From positions 3,415,001 to 3,479,000 of the forward strand of contig NZ_CP064187.1 in NCBI RefSeq assembly GCF_015353075.1: a stretch of DNA of 64,000 nt. The letters are read 5' to 3'. The position numbers and the translations under genes are program-made. Under the pieces are notes generated by a model. It was not told the origin of the DNA. It did no database searches and worked only from the letters and a program-made list of their open reading frames with translations. This document shows positions 16,387 to 25,418 of the stretch, one piece after another. The stretch comes from Rhizobium sp. 007. Its GTDB lineage: Bacteria > Pseudomonadota > Alphaproteobacteria > Rhizobiales > Rhizobiaceae. Each line of letters starts with the position of its first letter. The first letter of the stretch is position 1.

Positions 16387-17603
16387 GGTCCGCCGAGCCG
16401 CGCAGTTTCCAGCGTGTAAAGCTGCTGCGGCCGCTTGACGCCGCGTAGCGCATAACGGCCGATGCAGGCGAGGCCGCTGCGCTGAGCCTCAGGAATAGCA
16501 GCTGCAAAATCCGATGACATCAGTACGTTGAGATCGACCGACCGGCATATCGACGCGATGCGGCTGACCTCGTTGACCGCCGGACCAATGACCGTGAAGT
16601 CCAGCCGTTCCTGGCTGCCGATATTGCCGTAGAAGACATCGCCGATATGCAGGCCGAGATAAACGTCGGTCGTCGGCCTGCCATCGGCGGCGCGCTCTTG
16701 ATTGAGCGTCGAAAGCCTCTTGCGCAACAGACCTTCGGCACGCAATGCCGCGCGGCACGCTTCGGATTGCTCCTCATCCTTGAAAATCGCAAGCACACCG
16801 TCGCCGATGAGCTTCAACACGTCGCCACCTGCCTCATGGATCGCGGAAATCACCACTTCGCTATATGCGTTGAGCAGCGGCAGAATTTCTTCCGGCGGCG
16901 CGCTATCCGATATCTTGGTGTAATTCAGAAGATCCGAAAACCAGAGTGCCGCCGAAATTCGCTCGGACTTGCCGCGCGTGATCTTGCCCTCCAGCACCTG
17001 CTTCGCTGCATCCTCGCCTAGATAGACCTCGGCGATCGTGCGCGCGATGCGGCCGAGCGCGATGCACTTGATTGCCAGCGCCAGGACCGGCACCAGCTTG
17101 CGCAGGATGGCAAGGTCGTGGTCGCAAAAGCCTTGCGGATGCCGGGTCGTAAAATGCGAGAAAAAGCAATCCATCTCGCCGATCGTACCAGCTTTGGCGA
17201 AGCGATGTACCATGGCGACGAAATCGGTGTGGCCCGCTTCGGCCATCTCGTCGAGCATGACGAAATCCGTCGGGTCGCCGAAGCCGATGCGGCGGCGCAC
17301 CTCGCTCTCTTTGCCGGACCAGAGATAGTAGAAGGCCGAACGTTGCCAGTTATCCCGCGCACTGCCTTCGCCGGTCGGACCGTATTCGAATTCGGTCTCT
17401 ATATCCTCCTGGCTGTCCCACCGGAAGGCACGACCCTCATGCACCGGGTGCAGTGTATCCATAAGCGCCATGCCGCGATCGAGCGGCAGGCCGAATTCGC
17501 GGCAGGAAATGCAAAAGCCGGTCAGCAGCTCGACTTCGGAGGCACCCTTCAGTCCCTGTTCCGTCAGCCATGCGGCCACCGTTCCGACGTCGCTATATTC
17601 CAT
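16383..17603 (-). CDS. Class III adenylate/guanylate cyclase with an unassigned N-terminal domain
   Basis: A 406-residue protein from MEYSDVGTVAAW, the ATG with a GAGG ribosome site (a GTG five codons upstream is also open). The C-terminal half (about 215-400) is a class III cyclase domain with metal aspartates in LWFSDLLNYT and LKLIGDGVLAIF and the N/R pair in IGPAVNEVSRI. The N-terminal 200 residues contain no recognised sensor; they include EYGPTGEG and a stretch rich in aromatic and histidine residues (MDCFFSHFTTRHPQGFC). Rhizobia have many such cyclases with different sensors. Whether it makes cAMP or cGMP is not certain. It lies downstream of the LacI gene on the same strand. Confidence 0.88.
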   Translation of the reverse strand: MEYSDVGTVAAWLTEQGLKGASEVELLTGFCISCREFGLPLDRGMALMDTLHPVHEGRAFRWDSQEDIETEFEYGPTGEGSARDNWQRSAFYYLWSGKESEVRRRIGFGDPTDFVMLDEMAEAGHTDFVAMVHRFAKAGTIGEMDCFFSHFTTRHPQGFCDHDLAILRKLVPVLALAIKCIALGRIARTIAEVYLGEDAAKQVLEGKITRGKSERISAALWFSDLLNYTKISDSAPPEEILPLLNAYSEVVISAIHEAGGDVLKLIGDGVLAIFKDEEQSEACRAALRAEGLLRKRLSTLNQERAADGRPTTDVYLGLHIGDVFYGNIGSQERLDFTVIGPAVNEVSRIASICRSVDLNVLMSSDFAAAIPEAQRSGLACIGRYALRGVKRPQQLYTLETARLGGP

Positions 17604-17663
17604 GTCGCCGATCCTCACTGTTGAAACCTGTACCCCGATTTCGCCGGCAAGGGAAAGACAAAC

Positions 17664-18692
17664 TCAGCCGGGTACGGGCATATTGTAAGGTGTTACGATT
17701 TCGACGGTCGATAGCGAAGGCGCCGCGGGATGGCCCGAAAGCTGGCGGCCGATGATGGCCCGGAAGGCAGAGCGGGCGTCCATGCGCAAGTCGTGATGCA
17801 GCACGAAGCCGATCTTATGCGCAGCAAGCAGAGCCCGGTTATCGGCATCGAGATCATGAGCGACGAAGATCAGGATCCGCCGCTGCATCGCCTCGAAGGC
17901 CGCCAGAACCGCCTTGTTACCGCCGCCGATCGAATAGACGGCATTGATCGCCGGATCGTCTGCGATGGCGCGTGCCGTCTGCGTACCGGTCGCCGCATCG
18001 GTTCCGTGTCCCTCGCTGATTTCTGTAATGCCGATCTGCGGATAGCGGTCCCGGATGAGGCGGCGAAAGCCGATTTCCCGCTCTTCTTCGCCACGAAAGC
18101 GGCCGCTCGACAACGTCACCAGCACCTGGCCGGGGGCGCCGGAAAAGCGCTCGCCAATCAGATAGGCAGCCGTCTCTCCCGCTGCCCGGTTGTCCGCGCC
18201 CGCGTAAGCGGCGCGCAGCGAATTCGGCAGGTCCGTCACCAATGTGACAACGGGAATGCCCGCTTCGTCCGCGCGCGCTACGGCCGCGACGATCTCGGGG
18301 ACATCGGGCGCCTTCAGCACGATCCCATGCGTTCCGCGAAGCCGAATGCGGTCGAGAAGCAGGACCAGCTCGGCTGGCTTCATCACCTCGGCAAAATGGA
18401 AGCGGCAGCGGAAAACCGTCGGCAGGAATGTCGCAACCTCGGCCTCGAACGCCGCCCGCACGGCAGTGCTGAAACGGTCCGGCGTCTCCATGACGATATC
18501 GATCGCGAACTTTCGTCCCGCGGTCTCCGCGCCGGTCTGCTGCTTCTCGAGTTCAACGATGGCAGCCCTGACACGCATCTCGGTCTGGCGCCGTACGCCG
18601 CCTCGTCCATTCAAGACGCGATCGACGGTTGCGGTGCTCAACCCCGCTTGAAAGGCAATATCCTTGACGAGGAATATATGCGCCATGCCCAT
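17664..18692 (-). CDS. LacI family transcriptional regulator
   Basis: A 342-residue regulator: DNA-binding helix-turn-helix at residues 8-30 (VKDIAFQAGLSTATVDRVLN), hinge near 50, then a periplasmic-binding-like domain with TLSSGRFRGEEEREIGFRRL and VYSIGGGNKA. The N terminus MAHIFLVKDIA suggests either of two ATG codons two residues apart. It is divergent from the PhyH gene, 89 bases away, and is the probable controller of that cluster and of the ABC importer at 24300-28658. The ligand domain resembles those that bind free monosaccharides. Confidence 0.87.
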   Translation of the reverse strand: MGMAHIFLVKDIAFQAGLSTATVDRVLNGRGGVRRQTEMRVRAAIVELEKQQTGAETAGRKFAIDIVMETPDRFSTAVRAAFEAEVATFLPTVFRCRFHFAEVMKPAELVLLLDRIRLRGTHGIVLKAPDVPEIVAAVARADEAGIPVVTLVTDLPNSLRAAYAGADNRAAGETAAYLIGERFSGAPGQVLVTLSSGRFRGEEEREIGFRRLIRDRYPQIGITEISEGHGTDAATGTQTARAIADDPAINAVYSIGGGNKAVLAAFEAMQRRILIFVAHDLDADNRALLAAHKIGFVLHHDLRMDARSAFRAIIGRQLSGHPAAPSLSTVEIVTPYNMPVPG

Positions 18693-18781
18693 ACTGATGG
18701 TTTTTTGATGGATTTCTGATCTATAACACGCTCATCCTCGGCGTATAGTGCCATCATCAGAGATGGAGGAGGAGCCGCCTG

Positions 18782-19969
18782 ATGAAAACCGATAACCCAC
18801 AGAAACTCCGTGCCGATCGCGTCTGGCTGACCGAGGATGCCTGCGATCTCGGCGATTTTCGTGCACTCGCCGAGAAGACCACGTTGCTCGCCGACTATCC
18901 GACGGCCGACAGGATCGACAAGAACGTGCTGATCTACGAGAGCCGCAAGGTTACCGCCGCGATCGCCGATCCGCATGGCCGCCGCGCCGTTCTCGCCGAG
19001 ATATGCGAAGCTTTCGGCGAAGGTCCGGGCGTGGTCGTCTTCAAGCACGCCTATGAGGACACGAGCGTTATTGATCGGGCCAGCAGGATCTTCGATGACC
19101 TTATCGAGGGGCAGCATCGCACCTCGACCGGCGGCGGCGACCATTTCGCCAAGCCCGGCGCCAATGACCGCATCTGGAATTCGCTGGAAAAGCATTGCCT
19201 CGCTGATCCGGCAAATTTCGCTAAATATTACGGCAATGCCATTGTCGCTATCGCCAGCGAAGCCTGGCTCGGACCGTGCTACCAGATGACGGCCCAGGTC
19301 AACCGCGTAAACCCGGGCGGTGCAGCGCAATCCGCCCACCGCGACTATCACCTCGGCTTCCAGGCTTCGAAAGTAATCGAGCAGTTCCCGGCGCATGTGC
19401 ACCGGCTTTCTCCAGTGCTGACGTTGCAGGGCGCGGTCGCGCATTGCGACATGCCGCTCGAAAGCGGGCCGACGCTCTTCCTGCCACACAGCCAGACCTA
19501 TGTACCCGGCTACCTCGCGTTGAAACGGCAGGAGTTCAAGGACTATTTCGAGGAAAACCACGTCCAGCTGCCGCTCGAAAAGGGCGATGTGGTCTTCTTC
19601 AATCCCGCCCTTTTCCATGCCGCCGGCACCAACCGCTCGGCAAATATCAGGCGTGTCGCCAATCTTCTGCAGGTGTCGTCCGCCTTCGGCCGCGCGATGG
19701 AAACGGTAAACCGTGAACGGATGAGCGCGAAGTTGTTCCCGGCTCTAAAGGCGCTGAAGGGCAGGCTCTCCGACGCAGAAATCGCGAATGCCGTCGCCGC
19801 TTGCGCCGAGGGATACTCCTTCCCCACCAATCTTGACCGCGACCCGCCCCTCGGCGGCCTTGCCCCGAAGACGCAATCGCAGCTTATGCATGAGGCGTTG
19901 AGGCAAGGCTGGAGCGACGAGGCATTGGTGACAGCGCTGGCCGAACAGGCGGAGAGGAAGTTGAGCTAG
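18782..19969 (+). CDS. Phytanoyl-CoA dioxygenase (PhyH) family oxygenase
   Basis: A 395-residue Fe(II)/2-oxoglutarate-dependent oxygenase. The iron ligands appear as H and D in SAHRDYHLGFQ and the distal histidine in FNPALFHAAGTNRS, followed by the arginine that would hold 2-oxoglutarate. PhyH-type enzymes hydroxylate a wide range of small molecules. A GGAGGAGG ribosome site precedes the ATG. It is the first gene of a plus-strand cluster with an SDR, SMP-30 lactonase and GH2 glycosidase; its substrate in such a sugar cluster is unknown. Confidence 0.82.
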   Translation: MKTDNPQKLRADRVWLTEDACDLGDFRALAEKTTLLADYPTADRIDKNVLIYESRKVTAAIADPHGRRAVLAEICEAFGEGPGVVVFKHAYEDTSVIDRASRIFDDLIEGQHRTSTGGGDHFAKPGANDRIWNSLEKHCLADPANFAKYYGNAIVAIASEAWLGPCYQMTAQVNRVNPGGAAQSAHRDYHLGFQASKVIEQFPAHVHRLSPVLTLQGAVAHCDMPLESGPTLFLPHSQTYVPGYLALKRQEFKDYFEENHVQLPLEKGDVVFFNPALFHAAGTNRSANIRRVANLLQVSSAFGRAMETVNRERMSAKLFPALKALKGRLSDAEIANAVAACAEGYSFPTNLDRDPPLGGLAPKTQSQLMHEALRQGWSDEALVTALAEQAERKLS

Positions 19970-19984
19970 GGAGGTTAGGCTGGA

Positions 19985-20120
19985 GCAAGCCGACCCTTCA
20001 TCCGATCCTCCGGGCAAACCATCGCCGCCACACGTTTCTTCTGCCCACCGAGGAGAAGGTGCCGGCAGGCGGATGAGGGGCGAGCGTCCGCACTGACAGC
20101 AAACGAGCCCTCGCCCAACG
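19985..20120. repeat. RIME-like intergenic repeat
   Basis: The 196-base gap between the PhyH and SDR genes has no credible gene. It contains GAGAAGGTGCCGGCAGGCGG followed by ATGAGGGG, and an inverted counterpart CTTCATCCGATCCTCCGGG, a sequence pattern I recognise from the intergenic mosaic repeats scattered through Rhizobium genomes. The match is from memory of the consensus, so the family assignment is tentative. Confidence 0.5.
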
Positions 20121-20165
20121 GGGGGCCATTCGCATATCATCGCCACACATCAAGGGAGGAACCAT

Positions 20166-20987
20166 ATGACCACAGACCATGGCCGTCTCGACGGCAAGAT
20201 CGCGATCGTCACCGGCGGCACGCAGGGGCTCGGCGCGACGATCGCCCGGCTCTTTGCGGAACGCGGCGCAAAAGGCATCGTTATCTGCGGCCGTAATGAA
20301 CAGAAGGGCAAGGCGAAAGCGGAGGAGATCTCGTCGAGAACCGGCTCCAAGGTCGTCTATGTCAAAGCCAATCTCGGCAAGGTCGAGGACGCGCGCAATG
20401 TCGTCCATGTCTGCGACCAGACCTTCGGCCGCGTCGATGCGCTGGTGAACGCAGCGGCGATTACCGATCGCGGAACGATCCTCGATACAAGCCCGGAACT
20501 CTTCGACGCCATGTTCGCCGTCAATGTCCGCGCGCCATTCTTTCTGATGCAGGAAACCGTCAAGGTCATGCGTCGCGAGAAAATCGAGGGCACGATCGTC
20601 AATATTGGCTCGATGTCTGCCAAGGCCGGCCAGCCCTTTATCGCCGCCTATTGCGCATCGAAGGGTGCGCTGGAAACATTGACGAAGAACACGGCCTATG
20701 CGCTGCTTCGAAACCGTATCCGCGTCAACGGTCTCAATATCGGCTGGATGGCGTCTGAGGGCGAGGACCGCATCCAGAGAGAATATCACGACGCGTCCGA
20801 CGACTGGCTGGCGAAGGCCGCGGCAAGCCAGCCCTTCGGCCGCCTCGTCGATCCGGAAGAAGTTGCCCGCGCCTGCGCCTATCTCTCGTCTGCCGAATCC
20901 GGCCTGATGACTGGCTCGGTCATCTGCTTCGACCAGTCGATATGGGGCGCATATGACGGATCACCGCATCCGGCGGCAGCCCTTTGA
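20166..20987 (+). CDS. SDR family oxidoreductase
   Basis: A 273-residue short-chain dehydrogenase with the cofactor motif TGGTQGLGATIA, NAAAITDRG, the catalytic serine in IGSMSAKAG and YCASKGALE. AAGGGAGG precedes the ATG. Placed between a dioxygenase and a sugar lactonase, it may oxidise an aldose to a lactone, which would give the SMP-30 enzyme its substrate. The family is certain; the substrate is inferred from context. Confidence 0.87.
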   Translation: MTTDHGRLDGKIAIVTGGTQGLGATIARLFAERGAKGIVICGRNEQKGKAKAEEISSRTGSKVVYVKANLGKVEDARNVVHVCDQTFGRVDALVNAAAITDRGTILDTSPELFDAMFAVNVRAPFFLMQETVKVMRREKIEGTIVNIGSMSAKAGQPFIAAYCASKGALETLTKNTAYALLRNRIRVNGLNIGWMASEGEDRIQREYHDASDDWLAKAAASQPFGRLVDPEEVARACAYLSSAESGLMTGSVICFDQSIWGAYDGSPHPAAAL

Positions 20988-20994
20988 AAAATCG

Positions 20995-21029
20995 CCAGAG
21001 CCCGGCGCATTTGCCGCACCGGGCTCTGG
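20995..21029. other. Stem-loop between the SDR and lactonase genes
   Basis: CCAGAGCCCGG (20995-21005) pairs perfectly with CCGGGCTCTGG (21019-21029) over a 13-base loop. No T tract follows, so within this plus-strand gene row it is more likely an RNA processing or stabilising element, or a weak attenuator, than a full terminator. Confidence 0.65.
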
Positions 21030-21087
21030 CACGCATCGCCGTTTATGTTTACGAAGAACGCATATCGCTTTGGGGAGGAGCCAATCA

Positions 21088-21999
21088 GTGTCGGAAGATA
21101 TCCTCTATGAGATTCGCGACGACCGCTTCCGCAGCCTGATTGCAGGAAGCGCCAGGCTGGAGGAACTTTATACCGGCTGCCGCTGGGCGGAAGGCCCTGT
21201 CTGGTTCTCTGATCTCAATTGCCTGATCTGGAGCGATATCCCGAACGAGCGCATGCTGCGCTGGGTGCCGGATGGCGGCGTCTCGGTCTTCCGTTCGCCA
21301 TCGAATTACGTCAACGGCAACACCCGTGATCGTCAGGGGCGCCTGATCTCCTGCGAACACGGCGGCCGTCGCGTCACGCGTACGGAGCCCGACGGCAAGA
21401 TCACGGTGCTGGCCGACAGCTATCAGGGCAAGCGTCTCAACTCGCCAAACGACGTCGTCGTCGCGTCCGACGGCTCGATCTGGTTCACGGACCCGAGCTA
21501 CGGCATCAAATCGGACTACGAGGGCCACAAGTCGGAGCCGGAACAGGAGACGCGCAACGTCTACCGCATCGACGCGCAGAGCGGCGTCGTCGAAGCGGTG
21601 GTTACCGACTTCATCCAGCCGAACGGCCTTGCTTTCACTTCCGACGAAAAGCAGCTCTACATTGCCGATTCGGGCTCTGCCGATCATGACGTGCCGCGCC
21701 ATATCCGCGCCTTCGACGTCATCGACGGCAAGAAGCTCGCCAATAGCCGTTATTTCTGCTCAATCGACAACGGCATACCGGATGGCTTCCGCTTCGACAT
21801 CAGCGGAAATCTTTGGAGCAGCGCCGCCGATGGCGTGCATTGCTTCGCCCCGGACGGTACCTTGCTCGGCAAGATCAAGGTGCCGCAGACCGTCTCCAAC
21901 GTCACCTTCGGCGGCCAGAAGAAAAACCGCCTGTTTATCACCGCAACACAGTCGCTCTATTCAATCTACACGACGACGAATGGCGCACAATATCCATAA
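21088..21999 (+). CDS. SMP-30/gluconolactonase family sugar lactonase
   Basis: A 303-residue six-bladed propeller enzyme. The GTG start at 21088 follows TGGGGAGGAG; the frame is open 45 codons upstream but that overlaps the SDR gene end and the hairpin. Metal-binding motifs are visible: the glutamate in CRWAEGPVWF, the asparagine of NSPNDVVVASDGSIWFTDP and the aspartate of ADSGSADHD. These enzymes hydrolyse gluconolactone, galactonolactone or similar lactones in the cytoplasm. The SDR upstream could make the lactone. Confidence 0.87.
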   Translation: MSEDILYEIRDDRFRSLIAGSARLEELYTGCRWAEGPVWFSDLNCLIWSDIPNERMLRWVPDGGVSVFRSPSNYVNGNTRDRQGRLISCEHGGRRVTRTEPDGKITVLADSYQGKRLNSPNDVVVASDGSIWFTDPSYGIKSDYEGHKSEPEQETRNVYRIDAQSGVVEAVVTDFIQPNGLAFTSDEKQLYIADSGSADHDVPRHIRAFDVIDGKKLANSRYFCSIDNGIPDGFRFDISGNLWSSAADGVHCFAPDGTLLGKIKVPQTVSNVTFGGQKKNRLFITATQSLYSIYTTTNGAQYP

Positions 22000-22049
22000 G
22001 CGGCTTTGCCGGCCGCGCCAATCAGACATGCTTTAAAGAGGAGTCCGGG

Positions 22050-24293
22050 ATGCGGTCCGTCGTCTCGTTCAATGAATCCTGGAGTTTCCACGAAGGCTTC
22101 GGCCAGCAGCTTCTCGACGCTTTCGACGGCACGACGAGCGTCAGCCTGCCGCACACCGCCGTCGAGCTGCCCTTCAACTATTTCGACGAGAAGATCTATC
22201 AGCGCGCGTTTACTTATCAGAAAGTCTTGCGCTGGCTGCCCGAATTCGAAGGCCGCGAAGTATCGATCGTCTTCGATGGCGCCATGGCCGATAGCGTCGT
22301 CTATCTGAACGGCGAAGAGATCATCGCTCATAAGGACGGCTACACGCCCTTCGAGGCCCGCCTCACCGGCAAGCTTGTTAAGGGCGACAACCTGATCACC
22401 GTGAAGGTTGACGGCAGCGAGAACCCCGCAATTCCGCCCTTCGGGGGCCGTATCGATTACCTCACTTATGCCGGCATCTATCGCGATGCCTGGCTTAAAG
22501 TCACCGGCGCGGTTTCGATCCGCAACCTCAAGATCGAAACCGCAAATGTACTCTCCGACGTCAAATCCGTTCGCGTCCGCTGCGATCTCGCCAACCCGCA
22601 AAATGCCGCCTTTCTTGGCACCGTTACGGCTTCGCTGAAGGACGCATCCGGCACCGTCATCGCGACCGCGAGCGGCGATACGACGGGCGAAGACGTGACG
22701 CTTTCCTTCGAAAGCCTTAGGGACATTTCGCTTTGGGACATTTCCAGCCCCGCGCGCTATGAAATCACCGTCGACCTGAAAACCAGCCACGGCTCGGATC
22801 GGCTGTCGTCGCATTTCGGCTTCCGCACCGCCGAGTTCACGCCGGATGGTTTTCTGCTCAACGGCAAGCCGCTGAAACTGCGCGGCCTGAACCGCCACCA
22901 GGCATTTCCTTATGTCGGCTACGCGGCCGGGCGCTCGGCGCAGGAGCGTGATGCCGATATCATGAAATCGGTGCTGAAGTGCAATATCGTCCGCACCTCG
23001 CACTATCCGCAGTCGAAATGGTTCTTGGACCAGTGCGACCGCATCGGTCTGCTGGTTTTCGAGGAGATCCCCGGCTGGCAGCATATCGGCGACGTGGAAT
23101 GGCAGCAGGAGTCGATCCGCAACGTCCGCCGCATGATCGAACGCGACTGGAACCACCCGTCGATCGTCATATGGGGCGTGCGCATCAACGAATCGCAGGA
23201 TAGCCACGACTTCTACGCCGAAACCAACCGGCTCGCTCGCGAGCTCGACCCGACCCGCAAGACCGGCGGCGTGCGCTACATCACGGAAAGCGAGTTGCTC
23301 GAAGACGTCTACACGATGAACGATTTCATCCTCGGCAACGAGGAACTGCCCGGCGCCAATCGCCCACGCACGGCGCTTCGCAGCCAGCAGGAAAACACCG
23401 GTCTTGATCGAAAGGTGCCGTACCTCATCACCGAGTTCAATGGACACATGCATCCGACCAAGATCTACGATCAGGAAGCGCGCCAGGCAGAGCATGTGCG
23501 TCGTCACCTTGAGGTGCTGAACGCCGCCTACGGCGATCCGGAAATCGCCGGCGCGATCGGCTGGTGCATGTTCGACTACAACACCCATAAGGATTTCGGC
23601 TCCGGGGACCGCATCTGCTATCACGGTGTGCTCGACATGTTCCGCGAGCCGAAATTCGCCGCCTATGCCTATTCCAGCCAGTGCGATCCGTCTGACGAGA
23701 TCGTCATGAAGCCGGTGACCTTCTGGGCGCGCGGGGAGCGCAACATCGGCGGCGTTCTGCCTCTGATCATTCTTACGAACTGCGATGAGGTCGAGCTGAA
23801 ATACGGCTCGATCACCAAGCGCATCGGTCCGGATCGTGAAAATTTCCCGCACCTACCCCACCCGCCCGTCGTGCTGGACCATCGGCATTTCACGGCCGAT
23901 GAGCTTGGCACGTGGGGTTTTGAGTGGCTCGACGGCGAGTTTACGGGTTATATCGACAGCCAGCCCGTAGCCAGATTGCGGCTTGCTGCCGATCCGCTGC
24001 CGACGACGCTCGACGTGGTGGCCGACAGCGGATCGCTGAAAGCCCGCGAGCGCGACACGACGCGCGTCATCATTCGCGCGCTGGACCAATATGGCCAGCG
24101 ACTTGCCTTTCTGCATGATAGCGTGACACTGCGCGTCGATGGTCCGGCCAAGATCGTCGGCCCCTCCACTATTCCGCTGCAGGGCGGCACAGCTGGTTTC
24201 TGGCTGGAAGCAAACGGACTCACCGGCAACATTATGGTCGAGGCAGTCTCGTCCCGCTTTGCACCTGTCACCCTGCATGTAACGGCCGTCTGA
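22050..24293 (+). CDS. Glycoside hydrolase family 2 (beta-galactosidase/beta-glucuronidase type)
   Basis: A 747-residue GH2 enzyme. It has an N-terminal jelly-roll domain (about 1-160, with YQRAFTYQKVLRW and PPFGGRIDYLTYAGIYRDAW), an immunoglobulin-like domain, the TIM barrel from about 265, and a C-terminal domain with big-domain-like beta strands. The acid/base is E381 in VRINESQD and the nucleophile is E462 in LITEFNGH. The ATG at 22050 follows AAAGAGGAG. No signal peptide is visible, so it acts in the cytoplasm on an imported glycoside. Its 3' end faces the ABC importer operon six bases away. Confidence 0.9.
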   Translation: MRSVVSFNESWSFHEGFGQQLLDAFDGTTSVSLPHTAVELPFNYFDEKIYQRAFTYQKVLRWLPEFEGREVSIVFDGAMADSVVYLNGEEIIAHKDGYTPFEARLTGKLVKGDNLITVKVDGSENPAIPPFGGRIDYLTYAGIYRDAWLKVTGAVSIRNLKIETANVLSDVKSVRVRCDLANPQNAAFLGTVTASLKDASGTVIATASGDTTGEDVTLSFESLRDISLWDISSPARYEITVDLKTSHGSDRLSSHFGFRTAEFTPDGFLLNGKPLKLRGLNRHQAFPYVGYAAGRSAQERDADIMKSVLKCNIVRTSHYPQSKWFLDQCDRIGLLVFEEIPGWQHIGDVEWQQESIRNVRRMIERDWNHPSIVIWGVRINESQDSHDFYAETNRLARELDPTRKTGGVRYITESELLEDVYTMNDFILGNEELPGANRPRTALRSQQENTGLDRKVPYLITEFNGHMHPTKIYDQEARQAEHVRRHLEVLNAAYGDPEIAGAIGWCMFDYNTHKDFGSGDRICYHGVLDMFREPKFAAYAYSSQCDPSDEIVMKPVTFWARGERNIGGVLPLIILTNCDEVELKYGSITKRIGPDRENFPHLPHPPVVLDHRHFTADELGTWGFEWLDGEFTGYIDSQPVARLRLAADPLPTTLDVVADSGSLKARERDTTRVIIRALDQYGQRLAFLHDSVTLRVDGPAKIVGPSTIPLQGGTAGFWLEANGLTGNIMVEAVSSRFAPVTLHVTAV

Positions 24294-24299
24294 CGGACG

Positions 24300-25415
24300 C
24301 TATGCGATCCGGAGCTGGCTCTCCGGATCGAAGAACACCGCCTTGTCGAGATTGAAGGCAAGGCGCGTGCTCTGACCAGGCTGAATACCGGCATCGGCGC
24401 GCAGCCGCGCAATGACCGACTTGCCGCCGAGCTTCGTCACGGCGAAAGTGTCCGAGCCTGCGGGCTCGACCACCTCGATCGCACAGTCGCCTTCCGCCAG
24501 CGACTTTGCCTTGCGGTCGGCGCCGTCCGGATCGGTCAGCGCTTCCGGGCGAATGCCGAAGATCACCTTCTTGCCGGCATAGGAGGCGAGGCTCTTGCTT
24601 GCGGCCGGAACCGGCAGCTTTAAGGCTTCGGCGTTCGGCCGGTCGAGTGAAACCTGCAGGCCGCCGGCGCTGTTTTCCAGCGTCGCGTTGAGGAGATTCA
24701 TCGCCGGCGATCCCATGAAGTCGGCAACGAAGATATTGGACGGGCTGTTGTAGATTTCGGCGGGTGTGCCGAACTGCTGCAGCACGCCATCCTTCAGTAC
24801 GGCGATCTTGGTTGCCAGCGTCATCGCCTCGATCTGGTCGTGCGTGACATAGACGATCGTCGTTTTCATACGCTGATGCAGGCGCTTGATCTCGGTGCGC
24901 ATATCGACGCGCAGCTTGGCATCCAGGTTCGACAGCGGCTCGTCGAAGAGGAAGACCTGCGGATTGCGCACGAGCGCGCGGCCCATCGCAACGCGCTGGC
25001 GCTGACCGCCCGAAAGCTGGCTTGGCTTGCGGTCGAGCAGATGGCCGATCTGCAGCATGTCGGCCACTTCCTTGATCGCCTTTGCACGCGCGTCCTTCGG
25101 CACGCCGCGAATCTCCATGCCGAAGGAAATGTTTCCCGCCACCGTCATGTTCGGATAGAGCGCGTAGGACTGGAACACCATGGCAATGTCGCGCTTGGAG
25201 GGATGAAGACCGTTAATGGTTCGGCCATCGATGCGGATATCGCCCGAGGTAATCGACTCAAGGCCGGCAATGGTGTTGAGCAAAGTGGACTTGCCGCAGC
25301 CGGATGGACCGACCAGCACGAGGAAGCCGCCTTTTTCAAGCTCCAGATCGATCCCCTTGAGGATGTCGACGGCGCCGAAGCGCTTTTTAAGACCGGATAT
25401 TTCAAGGAAAGCCAT
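24300..25415 (-). CDS. Sugar ABC transporter ATPase (UgpC/MsmK/MalK type)
   Basis: A 371-residue ATPase: Walker A GPSGCGKST, signature LSGGQRQRV, Walker B FLFDEPLSNLD, switch histidine in YVTHDQIEAM, and a C-terminal regulatory domain from about 240 with FGIRPEAL. It powers uptake through the two permeases encoded upstream and is the last gene of a four-gene operon. It converges on the GH2 gene with only six bases between stop codons and no visible terminator hairpin in the gap. Confidence 0.93.
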   Translation of the reverse strand: MAFLEISGLKKRFGAVDILKGIDLELEKGGFLVLVGPSGCGKSTLLNTIAGLESITSGDIRIDGRTINGLHPSKRDIAMVFQSYALYPNMTVAGNISFGMEIRGVPKDARAKAIKEVADMLQIGHLLDRKPSQLSGGQRQRVAMGRALVRNPQVFLFDEPLSNLDAKLRVDMRTEIKRLHQRMKTTIVYVTHDQIEAMTLATKIAVLKDGVLQQFGTPAEIYNSPSNIFVADFMGSPAMNLLNATLENSAGGLQVSLDRPNAEALKLPVPAASKSLASYAGKKVIFGIRPEALTDPDGADRKAKSLAEGDCAIEVVEPAGSDTFAVTKLGGKSVIARLRADAGIQPGQSTRLAFNLDKAVFFDPESQLRIA

Positions 25416-25418
25416 GGA

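Noticed and set aside
21966..23852. 628-codon open frame on the minus strand opposite the GH2 gene
   Set aside because: It is antisense to the GH2 enzyme with intact catalytic residues; its translation matches no protein pattern.
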